Source of the DNA: an uncultured Pseudomonas sp.
GTDB taxonomy: Bacteria > Pseudomonadota > Gammaproteobacteria > Pseudomonadales > Pseudomonadaceae
Reading direction: 5' to 3'
DNA length: 33,805 nt
Assembly (NCBI RefSeq): GCF_946885885.1
Contig: NZ_CAMPHN010000035.1
Span: forward strand, 1 to 33,805
Shown here: positions 1 through 7,916 of the stretch, in pieces
Position numbering within the stretch: position 1 is the stretch's first letter
Layout: each line of letters opens with the position of its first letter
The notes under the pieces: generated by a model
Database searches by the model: none
What the model was told of the DNA's origin: nothing
The model's input: the letters and a program-made list of their open reading frames with translations, nothing else
Program-made: the position numbers and the translations under genes

Positions 1-24
1 CTATGCCAGCGATGCTTTGGAGCC

Positions 25-107
25 GTAGGGTGGATCGCGCTTCATCGATCCACCTAGGGATGTCCCAGTGAAGGCAACGGTGGAAATGAACAGCGGTTTC
101 CACCCTA
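25..107. repeat. Dispersed palindromic repeat, copy 1
   Basis: An element of about 83 bp begins GTAGGGTGGATC and ends TTTCCACCCTA, so its ends are inverted repeats. A second copy lies at 3656-3740 with the same ends and the same internal AACAGCG segment but a different middle. This is what is expected of a non-autonomous, MITE-like intergenic repeat. No coding potential was seen. Confidence 0.6.
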
Positions 108-120
108 TGCGCAGCCAATT

Positions 121-190
121 CGTAGCCAGAATGTAATCCGGGGGGAGCACCGCACAGACGCGTATTCCCCCGGATTTCATCCGGGCTACG
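121..190. repeat. Palindromic repeat with CGTAGCC ends
   Basis: The element begins CGTAGCC and ends GGCTACG. Inside it, AATCCGGGGGGA and TTCCCCCGGATT form a second inverted pair. Repeats built on 'tagcccggat' are common between genes in pseudomonads; that part is general knowledge. A role in structure or transcript ends is possible but not shown here. Confidence 0.5.
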
Positions 191-191
191 A

Positions 192-259
192 GTCCAGCTC
201 TCTGGACTTTTATTTCAACAGCAAATCCATATTTCTGGACTAAGTCCATATATCTGGAC
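192..259. promoter_or_regulatory. Three GTCCA-N6-TGGAC dyads: probable activator sites
   Basis: Three 16-bp dyads of the form (G/A)TCCA-N6-TGGAC lie at 192-207, 225-240 and 244-259. They sit about 105 to 170 bp upstream of a -24/-12 promoter, where bacterial enhancer-binding proteins bind. The regulator is not in this window. In Pseudomonas, sigma-54 activators such as HbcR control ketone-body and hydroxybutyrate genes, so an HbcR-like protein is a candidate, but this is inference. Confidence 0.55.
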
Positions 260-361
260 ACCAATGCGCACCTCCTCAACCCTCTCGCGCGTGGCATGAA
301 AGCCTGAAACAACCGCCCTAGAGCAGTCAAAGCCCACTTCGAGCAAGCTCCCAGCACGACC

Positions 362-377
362 TGGCACGGCTTTCGCT
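362..377 (+). promoter_or_regulatory. Sigma-54 (-24/-12) promoter
   Basis: TGGCACGGCTTTCGCT matches the RpoN consensus TGGCAC-N5-TTGCW with one mismatch. The essential GG (363-364) and GC (375-376) are separated by exactly 10 nt. Transcription would start near 388, leaving a leader of about 90 nt before the permease gene, which has an AAGGA ribosome binding site. Confidence 0.6.
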
Positions 378-478
378 CTAGTCTGCTCAACGCTTCGTCT
401 CGGTTACCTGGTTTAACGAGCAAGCTTATCGGCGTCGCCATAGAGCGCTGCCTAAAACAACAACAAAAGGAACCAACC

Positions 479-1864
479 ATGGGTACCCTCGGTATTCTGA
501 TTTCCCTGGCGCTGTTGATGTACCTCGCTTACCGCGGCATCAACGTGCTGATCCTCGCCCCGCTACTCGCCCTGCTCGCGCTATTGTTCTCCGGCGATAT
601 CGCCATGCTGCTGCCGACCTACACCCAGGTGTTCATGAAGGCCATGGGCGGCTATGTGATTCAGTTCTTCCCGCTGTTTCTGCTCGGCGCGCTGTTCGGC
701 AAGTTGATGGACGATTCCGGTTCGGCCCGCGCGATCGCCCACGGCATAGTCGCCAAGGTCGGCAGCCAGCGGGCGGTGCTGGCCATAGTACTGGCCTGCG
801 GCATCCTCACTTACGGCGGCGTGTCGCTGTTCGTGGTGGCGTTCGCGGTGTACCCGATCGGTGCGGCGCTGTTTCGCGAAGCGGCTATCCCGAAGCGCTT
901 GATCCCCGGCGCCATCGCCCTCGGCTCCTTCACCTTCACCATGACCGCCCTGCCCGGCACCCCGGCGATTCAGAACGCCATCCCCAACCCCTTCTTCGGC
1001 ACCGATGCCTTCGCCGCGCCGGGCCTGGGGGTGATCGCCGGCTTGATCATGTTCGGCCTCGGCACCTGGTGGCTGAGCGCCCAGGCGAAAAAGCTCAAGA
1101 CCGCCGGCGAAGGCTACGGCGAGCACCGCGACGACCCGATAACCCAGGGCGCCGGCAACACGCCGGGCTTCTGGCTGGCGCTGCTGCCAATCCTGCTGGT
1201 GATCGGCCTGAACTACCTGATGGCCAAGCAGATCCTGCCGAATATCGACGCCAGCTACCTGGCCAAGCCGGAGTTCGGCGGCCTGCAGGACGCCAAGTCG
1301 CTGATCGGCATCTGGGCGATCATCGTGGCGCTGAGCGCGGCCATCCTGCTGTTGATCGCGCTGCACTGGAAGCGCTGGATGGACCTGAAGAAAACCGTCA
1401 ACGACGGCGCCTTCGGCTCGATGCTGCCGATCCTCAACACCGCTGCGGAAGTCGGTTACGGCACCGTGATCGCCTCCCTGGCCGGCTTCGTGATCATCCG
1501 CGACCTGGTGCTCGGCGTTTCCGACAACCCGCTGATTTCCGAGGCGGTGGCGGTGAACATCCTCGCCGGCATCACCGGTTCGGCATCAGGCGGCATGTCG
1601 ATCGCGCTGAAAACCCTCGGTGAGCAATACCTGACCCTGGCCAACGCCGCCGGCATCAGCCCGGAGTTGCTGCACCGCGTCGCCGCCATGGCCTCGGGCT
1701 GCATGGATACCCTGCCGCACAACGGCGCGGTGATCTCGCTGTTGGCGATCTGCAAGCTGACGCACCGTGAGTCGTACAAATTCATCTTCATCAACACCGT
1801 GGCCTTCCCGATGGTGGCGTTGGTGGTGGTGATTACCCTGGGCACGCTGTTCGGCAGTTTCTGA
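479..1864 (+). CDS. GntP-family permease, likely ketone-body/hydroxy-acid uptake
   Basis: This 461-aa integral membrane protein has many hydrophobic helices across its whole length. It belongs by appearance to the GntP gluconate/H+ symporter family: the N-terminal run, the FFPLFLLGALFG stretch, the FTMTALPGTPAIQNAIPNPF region and the conserved late NGAVISLL segment fit, and the length is typical. It should move a small hydroxy- or keto-acid across the inner membrane with protons. The start has an AAGGA site 7 bases upstream. The next gene is a CoA transferase in the same direction 175 bp away, suggesting uptake and activation of acetoacetate, 3-hydroxybutyrate or a related acid. The substrate itself cannot be read from the sequence. 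Confidence 0.85.
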   Translation: MGTLGILISLALLMYLAYRGINVLILAPLLALLALLFSGDIAMLLPTYTQVFMKAMGGYVIQFFPLFLLGALFGKLMDDSGSARAIAHGIVAKVGSQRAVLAIVLACGILTYGGVSLFVVAFAVYPIGAALFREAAIPKRLIPGAIALGSFTFTMTALPGTPAIQNAIPNPFFGTDAFAAPGLGVIAGLIMFGLGTWWLSAQAKKLKTAGEGYGEHRDDPITQGAGNTPGFWLALLPILLVIGLNYLMAKQILPNIDASYLAKPEFGGLQDAKSLIGIWAIIVALSAAILLLIALHWKRWMDLKKTVNDGAFGSMLPILNTAAEVGYGTVIASLAGFVIIRDLVLGVSDNPLISEAVAVNILAGITGSASGGMSIALKTLGEQYLTLANAAGISPELLHRVAAMASGCMDTLPHNGAVISLLAICKLTHRESYKFIFINTVAFPMVALVVVITLGTLFGSF

Positions 1865-1871
1865 CAGGACT

Positions 1872-1997
1872 CTTTAAAGCTACTGCGCTCCACCATGCTG
1901 CGTTGCGCTCAGACTCGGACTGCTCATGTACTTCAGTACACTCCGCGTCCTCGCCTGAGCGCGCCTTGCCTGGTCGTCGCTCGCTACGCTTTAAAGC
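1872..1997. repeat. Large palindromic intergenic repeat
   Basis: The gap between permease and CoA transferase is filled by an element flanked by CTTTAAAGC and GCTTTAAAGC. Its centre is a hairpin, TGTACT-TC-AGTACA (1927-1940). Its GC-rich arms with 'gagcgcaacgc'-like runs resemble repeats that recur in Pseudomonas genomes. It could attenuate read-through between the two genes, but no terminator T-tract was seen. Confidence 0.5.
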
Positions 1998-2039
1998 GCC
2001 CTGTACTCATCTTTGTTCAATCGATTCCGAGTCCCTGCT

Positions 2040-3599
2040 ATGAGCAAGATCATGACCGCCGCCGCTGCAGTGGCGCGCATCCCGGACGACGCCAACCTCG
2101 CCACCGGCGGTTTCGTCGGCATCGGTTTCGCCGAGGAAATCGCCATCGCCCTGGAGCAGCGCTTCCTCGCCGAGCAGGCACCGCAAGGGCTGACGTTGGT
2201 GTATGCCGCCGGCCAAGGCGACGGCAAGGGCCGCGGCCTCAACCATCTGGCCCATGAAGGTTTGGTGCGGCGGGTGATCGGCGGCCACTGGGGCCTGGTG
2301 CCGGGGCTGCAAAAGCTGGCGGTGGAGAACCGCATCGAGGCCTACAACCTGCCGCAAGGGGTGATCTCCCAGCTGTTCCGCGATATCGCCGCAGGCAAGC
2401 CGGGGCAGCTGTCGCGAATCGGCCTGGGCACCTTCGTCGACCCCGAGTTCGGCGGCGGCCGGCTCAACGCCCGCACCACCGCCGAGCTGGTGCGGCGCAT
2501 GCCGATCGATGGCGAGGATTACCTGTTCTACCCGACTTTCCCGATTCACGTCGGCATCGTCCGCGCCACCAGCGCCGATGCCGACGGCAACCTGTCGTTC
2601 GAACGCGAGGCCCTGACCATCGAGAGCCTGGCCATCGCCATGGCCGCGCATAACAGCGGCGGCCTGGTGATCGCCCAGGTCGAACGCATCGTCGAGCGCG
2701 GCTCGCTGAATGCGCGCGCGGTGAAGATCCCCGGCATGCTGGTCGACTGCGTGGTGGTGGCCGAACCGCACAACCACCAGCAGACCTTCGCCACCGCTTA
2801 CAACCCGGCGTTCGCTGGCGAGACCCGCGTGCCGAGCGACAGCCTTGCACCGCTGCCGTTGGACGTACGCAAGCTGATCGCCCGCCGCGCCGCCCAGGAG
2901 TTGCGGCCCGGCGCAGTGGTCAACCTGGGCATCGGCATGCCCGAAGGCGTGGCTGCGGTGGCCGCCGAGGAAGGCATGATCGACCTGCTCACCCTCACCG
3001 CCGAGCCCGGGGTGATCGGCGGCGTGCCGGCTTCCGGCCTGGATTTCGGCGCGGCGAGCAACCACAGCGCGCTGCTCGATCAGCCCTATCAGTTCGATTT
3101 CTACGACGGCGGCGGCCTGGACCTGGCGTTTCTCGGCCTGGCTCAGGCGGATGCGGCGGGCAACCTCAACGTATCCAAGTTCGGCACGCGCCTGGCCGGG
3201 GCCGGCGGCTTTATCAATATCAGCCAGAGCGCCAAGGCGGTGGTGTTCGTCGGCACTTTCAGCGCCGGGCCGCAGGACATCCGTATCGAGAACGGCGAGT
3301 TGCGCATCGTCCAGGATGGCGAGTTGCGCAAGTTTGTCGCCGCGGTCGAGCACCGCACCTTCTCCGGCAAGCTCGCCGCCGAGCGCGGCCAGCCGGTGCT
3401 GTATATCACCGAACGCTGCGTATTCCGCCTGACCGGCGAAGGCCTGGAGCTGATCGAGATCGCCCCCGGCGTCGACCTGGAGCACGACATTCTCGCGCGC
3501 ATGGACTTCGCACCCATAGTGCGCGAGCCGGGGTTGATGGACGCGCGGCTGTTTCTGCCGCCGCCTATCGGCCTGGGCCAGCGCCTGGAGAGCTTTTGA
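2040..3599 (+). CDS. Acyl-CoA:acetate/3-ketoacid CoA transferase, single chain
   Basis: This 519-aa protein fuses the alpha and beta halves of a family I CoA transferase (YdiF/Pct type). The N-terminal half carries the CoA-binding segment [11 protein letters not shown]. The C-terminal half carries [11 protein letters not shown] and the catalytic segment ending TAEPGVIGG, whose glutamate (about residue 322) forms the glutamyl-CoA thioester in this family. It swaps CoA between acyl-CoA and a free acid such as acetoacetate or a short fatty acid. I chose the ATG at 2040; an in-frame ATG at 2013 lies next to the repeat and is less likely. A strong terminator follows 9 bp after the stop. It is probably co-regulated with the permease. 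Confidence 0.9.
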   Translation: MSKIMTAAAAVARIPDDANLATGGFVGIGFAEEIAIALEQRFLAEQAPQGLTLVYAAGQGDGKGRGLNHLAHEGLVRRVIGGHWGLVPGLQKLAVENRIEAYNLPQGVISQLFRDIAAGKPGQLSRIGLGTFVDPEFGGGRLNARTTAELVRRMPIDGEDYLFYPTFPIHVGIVRATSADADGNLSFEREALTIESLAIAMAAHNSGGLVIAQVERIVERGSLNARAVKIPGMLVDCVVVAEPHNHQQTFATAYNPAFAGETRVPSDSLAPLPLDVRKLIARRAAQELRPGAVVNLGIGMPEGVAAVAAEEGMIDLLTLTAEPGVIGGVPASGLDFGAASNHSALLDQPYQFDFYDGGGLDLAFLGLAQADAAGNLNVSKFGTRLAGAGGFINISQSAKAVVFVGTFSAGPQDIRIENGELRIVQDGELRKFVAAVEHRTFSGKLAAERGQPVLYITERCVFRLTGEGLELIEIAPGVDLEHDILARMDFAPIVREPGLMDARLFLPPPIGLGQRLESF

Positions 3600-3608
3600 G
3601 CGTGATTT

Positions 3609-3634
3609 ACGGGCCCGATGGGCCCGTTTTTTTT
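3609..3634 (+). terminator. Rho-independent terminator after CoA transferase
   Basis: An 8-bp stem, ACGGGCCC/GGGCCCGT, with a 3-nt GAT loop is followed by eight T residues. It starts 9 bp after the CoA transferase stop codon. Confidence 0.9.
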
Positions 3635-3655
3635 GCCACGGCTTTGGCGCTGTTC

Positions 3656-3740
3656 GTAGGGTGGATCACGCTTCACCGGTCCACCACGAGCAATCGAGAC
3701 AAACGCTCATGGTGGAAATAAACAGCGATTTCCACCCTAC
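3656..3740. repeat. Dispersed palindromic repeat, copy 2
   Basis: This is the second copy of the element at 25-107. It starts GTAGGGTGGATC and ends TTTCCACCCTAC. It lies just past the CoA transferase terminator, and its right end overlaps the last codon and stop of the speB gene on the other strand. Confidence 0.6.
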
Positions 3741-4708
3741 ACCCTCTCGCCCAACTTATGCCGCGCTGCGTACAAACAGACCATTTCCATCGCCACGGTG
3801 GCGCCGGCCAGGGCGGTGACTTCGGCATTGTCGTAAGGCGGCGAGACTTCTACCACGTCCATGCCGACTAGGTTGATGCCGCGCAGGGCGCGGAGGATTT
3901 CCAGCGCCTGGTGGGTGGAAAGCCCGCCGCACACCGGGGTGCCCGTGCCGGGCGCGAATGCCGGGTCGAGGCAATCGATATCGAACGTCAAGTACACCGG
4001 ATGCTCGCCGACCCGCGCGCGGATCGCCGCGGCGATCTGCTCCGGGGTGCTGCGATGGACCTGGCGCGCATCCAGCACCTGAAAGCCCATGACGTCGTCG
4101 TTGGTGGTGCGCAGGCCGATCTGCACCGAGCGCGCCGGATCGACCAGGCCCTCGCGGGCCGCGTGATAGAACATGGTGCCGTGGCTGATGCCCTGCTCGC
4201 TGTCGTCGGCATCCGGCCAGGTGTCGCTGTGCGCGTCGAAGTGCACCAGCGACAGGGCGCCGTGGCGCTTGGCATGGGCCTTGAGCAGCGGGTAGCTGAT
4301 GAAATGGTCGCCGCCCAGGGTGAGCATCGCGCAGCCGGCCTGGAGAATATGCTCGGCGTGGGCTTCGATCGCCGCCGGGGTCTGTTGCGGCTGCGCGTGG
4401 TCGAAGTTGCAGTCGCCGTAGTCGATCACCGCCAGGCGGTCGAAAGGGTCGAACTCCCAGGGATAGTGGCGCTCCCAGGCGCTGGTGATCGAGGCGGCGC
4501 GAATCGCCCGCGGCCCGAAACGCGTACCGGGTCTGTTGGTGGTCGCGGTATCGAAGGGCACGCCGCTGACCACCAGATCGACACCGCGCAAATCGCGGCT
4601 GTAGCGCCGGCGCATAAAGCTGACGACGCCGGCGTAGGTCGGTTCGGAGAAGGTGCCGTAGAGGCTGTCGCGGGTGATCGCCAGGTCGTTGCCGTTGAAT
4701 GCTTCCAT
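3737..4708 (-). CDS. speB: Agmatinase (ureohydrolase family)
   Basis: A 323-aa ureohydrolase that should split agmatine into putrescine and urea. All binuclear manganese ligands are visible: GGDH (His135), HFDAHSD (Asp158, His160, Asp162) and DIDCLDP (Asp243, Asp245). The PGTGTP and GMDVVEV segments are also present. Overall it resembles enterobacterial SpeB more than arginase or guanidinobutyrase, though a related guanidino compound cannot be excluded. The open frame extends upstream, but the ATG at 4708 has an AAGAGAA site and fits the family length. The next gene upstream on the same strand is a polyamine-type binding protein 56 bp away, which supports a polyamine role. Confidence 0.88.
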   Translation of the reverse strand: MEAFNGNDLAITRDSLYGTFSEPTYAGVVSFMRRRYSRDLRGVDLVVSGVPFDTATTNRPGTRFGPRAIRAASITSAWERHYPWEFDPFDRLAVIDYGDCNFDHAQPQQTPAAIEAHAEHILQAGCAMLTLGGDHFISYPLLKAHAKRHGALSLVHFDAHSDTWPDADDSEQGISHGTMFYHAAREGLVDPARSVQIGLRTTNDDVMGFQVLDARQVHRSTPEQIAAAIRARVGEHPVYLTFDIDCLDPAFAPGTGTPVCGGLSTHQALEILRALRGINLVGMDVVEVSPPYDNAEVTALAGATVAMEMVCLYAARHKLGERV

Positions 4709-4764
4709 GATCGGTTCTCTTGAGTTGTGCGGTAGCGGGCGCCGTCGCATGACGGCGACATCCA

Positions 4765-5844
4765 TCAATAGTGGCTGCGGAAACCGCTCCAGAGCCGGGT
4801 GCGCTCGCGCTGCTGGCGCAGCGGCAGCAGTTGTTCGCCAAACAGCCGGGCGCGCACCTCGGCGGCGGGATAGATATCCGCATCGCCAATGATCGCGGGG
4901 TCGATCAAGGCGTCGGCGGCGCGGTTGGCATTGGCGAAGAACACGCTGTTGGTCAGCTCGGCGATGGACTCGGGGCGCAGCATGTAATCGATAAAGGCAT
5001 GGGCCGCCTCGGGGTGCGGGGCGTCCACCGGGATGGCCATGGTGTCGAACCAGAGCAAAGTGCCTTCGCGCGGTATGCGGTAGATCACCTCGAACGGCTG
5101 GCTGGCCTGGCGCGCGTTGTCCGCGGCCATATAGGCGTCGCCGTTGTAGGTCAGCGCCAGGCAGATGTCGCCCTTGGCCAGGTCGTTGATATGGCGGCCG
5201 CTGCCGACGTAGCTGAGGTTGGGCTGCAGCTCGGCGAGCAGCCGTTGCACGGCCGCCAGGTCGGCGGGCTCGCTGCTGTAGGGGGCCTTGCCGAGGTAGT
5301 TGAGCGCCACGCTGATCACTTCCTGGGGCGAGTCGATCACCGCGATGCCGCAATCCTTGAGCTTGCTGGCGTACTCCGGCTTGAACAGCAGATCCAGGCT
5401 GTTCAGCGGTACATTCGGCAGACGTTGTTCAAGCGCCTGCTTATTGATCCCCAGGCCCACGGTGCCCCAGGTATAGGGCACGCCGAAGCGGTTGCCCGGG
5501 TCGGTCTCCGCGAGCTTTTCCAGCAGCTCGTCGTCCAGGTTGGCGAAATGAGCGAGCCGCGCGTGCTCCACCGGCTGCACGGCCTTGGCCTGGATCGCCC
5601 GCCCCAGGCCGCTGGCTGCGGGGAACACGACGTCATAACCGCTGCCGCCGGTGAGCAGCTTGGCGTCCAGCGCTTCGGCGCTGTCGAAGATGTCGTATTT
5701 GACCCGGATGCCGGTCTCGGCCTTGAAGCGTTCGAGCGCCTGTTCGGGAATATAGGAGGACCAGCTGTACAGATTCAGGACAGGCTCTTCGGCCTGCGCG
5801 GCAAACCCGCAACAGAGCAGCAACAGCGTAACGAGCGGGCGCAT
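4765..5844 (-). CDS. Periplasmic polyamine-binding protein (PotF/SpuD-like)
   Basis: A 359-aa extracellular solute-binding protein. The first 18 residues are a signal peptide (hydrophobic core LVTLLLLCCGF, then AAQAEE). The mature start LNLYSWSSYIPEQ is the signature of the PotD/PotF polyamine-binding family, followed by FKAETGIRV, the GYDVVFPA segment and FGVPYTWGTVGLGIN. It would deliver putrescine or spermidine to an ABC importer in the inner membrane. No permease or ATPase gene lies next to it, so it is an orphan binding protein. The ATG at 5844 is preceded by GAGGT. It likely shares transcription with speB downstream. Confidence 0.85.
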   Translation of the reverse strand: MRPLVTLLLLCCGFAAQAEEPVLNLYSWSSYIPEQALERFKAETGIRVKYDIFDSAEALDAKLLTGGSGYDVVFPAASGLGRAIQAKAVQPVEHARLAHFANLDDELLEKLAETDPGNRFGVPYTWGTVGLGINKQALEQRLPNVPLNSLDLLFKPEYASKLKDCGIAVIDSPQEVISVALNYLGKAPYSSEPADLAAVQRLLAELQPNLSYVGSGRHINDLAKGDICLALTYNGDAYMAADNARQASQPFEVIYRIPREGTLLWFDTMAIPVDAPHPEAAHAFIDYMLRPESIAELTNSVFFANANRAADALIDPAIIGDADIYPAAEVRARLFGEQLLPLRQQRERTRLWSGFRSHY

Positions 5845-6006
5845 GGCGGATACCTCATCGTTTTTTATTGGACCCGAGCATCCTGCGTTGCCGCTCACTT
5901 CGAATAAATATGAAGTGACAAAACCTGGCATTGCCATTTATCGATGTTTAACCGGACAAACCCGCCCGCCGACTAGTCTTGTAAAGACACTCTGGAGCGC
6001 CGCGCT

Positions 6007-6936
6007 ATGTCCGAGTTGCATGTCGACGAAAGCTTCTGGCTCGATGCCAACCAGGCCAAGGGCGACGTGGACGGACTCTGCGCCGCTCTGCACCAGCGCG
6101 CGCAAAGCGGTGCGCCGATGCGCGGCTTCCAGCTCAAGCATGCGCAGCTCGCCGATATCGATCTGGTCAACCACAACCAACACAGTGGCTATGACCTGCG
6201 CGATAGCGACCTGTACCGCGCCGATTTGCGCAACGCCCACCTGTTCGCCCTCGACCTGCGCGGCAGCTCGCTGATGAAAGCCGACCTGCGCGGCGCCAAC
6301 CTGCATTGCTGCGACCTTCGCGACTGCAACCTGCTGGGCATTCAACTGGGCGGCGCACGCCTGGACAATGTGATCTGGGACCGGCGACTGCGCCAGGAAC
6401 GTCAGGGCCGAGCTTACCTGCGCCTGGGCGACAATGCCGCCGCCAGGCGCTGCTTCGAAGAGGCCGAGGAAACCTACCGCAACCTGCGCCTGCATCTGGA
6501 GAAAGCCGGGCTGTTCGAGCAGGCCGGGCTGTTCTTCCACCGCGAAATGGTCACGCGCCGTCTGCAACTGCCGCGCTACAGCGGCGCACGTTTGCTGTCC
6601 TGGCTGGTCGACCTGTTCAGCGGCTACGGCGAAAAACCGCTGAATGTCGTGCTGTTCTCCATCGCCCTGATCGTGGTCTGCGGCCTGCTGTACTTTCTGG
6701 TCGGCGTGCAGCATGCCGGGCAACCCCTGGGGCTGGCGCTCGAACGCGGCTGGCTGGCCAACCTGGACGACCTCGCCGACTGCCTCTACTTCAGCGTGGT
6801 GACCTTCACCACCCTTGGCTACGGCGATATCACCCCCCACGGCCTGGCCCGCCCGATCGCCGCATTCGAGGCCTTTACCGGCAGCTTCACCATGGCGCTG
6901 TTCGTGGTGGTGTTCGTGAAGAAGATGACTCGCTAG
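6007..6936 (+). CDS. Pentapeptide-repeat protein with potassium-channel pore
   Basis: A 309-aa protein with two parts. Residues about 48-120 are pentapeptide repeats of the A(D/N)LxG type (for example LYRADLRNAHL and MKADLRGANL), predicted to form a right-handed beta helix. The C-terminal part has two membrane helices (about 215-237 and 288-306) flanking the selectivity filter TLGYGD (269-274) of two-TM potassium channels. A charged, helical linker (about 130-175) joins them. It is probably an ion channel with a cytoplasmic repeat domain, but gating and partner are unknown. It is transcribed away from the binding-protein gene. Confidence 0.8.
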   Translation: MSELHVDESFWLDANQAKGDVDGLCAALHQRAQSGAPMRGFQLKHAQLADIDLVNHNQHSGYDLRDSDLYRADLRNAHLFALDLRGSSLMKADLRGANLHCCDLRDCNLLGIQLGGARLDNVIWDRRLRQERQGRAYLRLGDNAAARRCFEEAEETYRNLRLHLEKAGLFEQAGLFFHREMVTRRLQLPRYSGARLLSWLVDLFSGYGEKPLNVVLFSIALIVVCGLLYFLVGVQHAGQPLGLALERGWLANLDDLADCLYFSVVTFTTLGYGDITPHGLARPIAAFEAFTGSFTMALFVVVFVKKMTR

Positions 6937-7009
6937 CAGGCCTTCTTGCATTGTAGAAAAGCCAAGTGATCTACTCGCACATCGATAGCCAGCGATGTTT
7001 GGAACCTCC

Positions 7010-7903
7010 ATGCTCAGCCAAGTCCGCGACCTCGATCTGCAACTGCTGCGCCTGTTCGTCAGCGTGGTGGAGAACGGCGGTTTCAGCGCCGCCCAGGGCG
7101 AACTGGGGATCGGCCAGTCGACCATCAGCACGCAGATGGCCAAGCTGGAGACGCGCCTGGGCTTTCGTCTGTGCGAGCGCGGCAAGGCCGGCTTTCGCCT
7201 GACGCCCAAGGGCGAGCAGGTGCTGCTGGCCACGCGCAAGCTGTTCGGCGCCATCGAAGCCTTCAAGGGCGAGGCTCAGGGCATGGCCGACAAATTGCTC
7301 GGCAGCCTCAGCATCGGTCTGTCCGAAGCCCTGGACACGCAAGTGATGAAACGGCTGAGCGCGGCCATCGGCCGGTTTCGCCAGCGCAACCAGGCCGTGC
7401 AGATCGAACTGTTCAGCGCCGTACCCGGCGAACTCGAGCGGCGTTTGTTGCAGGACCAATTGCACTTGGCCATCGGCTACTTCTCCGACGCGCAGGCCGC
7501 GCTCGAACGCAGCCCGCTGTTCGTCGAGCCGCAGGCGCTGTATTGCGGCGCCGGCCACCCGTTGTTCGCGCAGCCGAACGTCAGCCGCGAGCAGTTGCGC
7601 CAGTACGACGGCGTGCATCATCCCTATCGTTTCATTCAGCTCGACGAACCCTGGCAGGCGGTCAGCAGCAGCGCGCGCTGCGAGCAGGTCGAAGGCAGTC
7701 TGGCGTTTATCCTCTCGGGCGCGCATATCGGCTATCTGCCCCGGCATATCGCCGCGCCCTGGGTTGCACGCGGACGACTGCGGGAATTGCTCGGCGAACA
7801 GCTTGGCTTCAACGTGCAATTTCACCTGGCCAGCCACCGCGGCCGTCAACCGAGCGAGGCGCAGAGCGCCTTTGTCGAGGATTTGCAGCAGGCGTTCGCC
7901 TGA
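7010..7903 (+). CDS. LysR-family transcriptional regulator
   Basis: A 297-aa regulator. The N-terminal 60 residues are a LysR winged helix: LRLFVSVVENGGFSAAQ, then GQSTISTQMAKLETRLGFRLCER, then FRLTPKGEQVL. The rest is the periplasmic-binding-like effector domain. A GGAA ribosome site precedes the ATG at 7010; an in-frame ATG at 6995 is possible but has no visible site. It is convergent with the M48 protease gene, so its target is not obvious. The ligand cannot be inferred. Confidence 0.85.
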   Translation: MLSQVRDLDLQLLRLFVSVVENGGFSAAQGELGIGQSTISTQMAKLETRLGFRLCERGKAGFRLTPKGEQVLLATRKLFGAIEAFKGEAQGMADKLLGSLSIGLSEALDTQVMKRLSAAIGRFRQRNQAVQIELFSAVPGELERRLLQDQLHLAIGYFSDAQAALERSPLFVEPQALYCGAGHPLFAQPNVSREQLRQYDGVHHPYRFIQLDEPWQAVSSSARCEQVEGSLAFILSGAHIGYLPRHIAAPWVARGRLRELLGEQLGFNVQFHLASHRGRQPSEAQSAFVEDLQQAFA

Positions 7904-7916
7904 GCCCAGCCCGGCG

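Noticed and set aside
1..480. A 159-codon minus-strand frame before the permease.
   Set aside because: It covers repeats and the sigma-54 promoter and its sequence shows no protein-like pattern.
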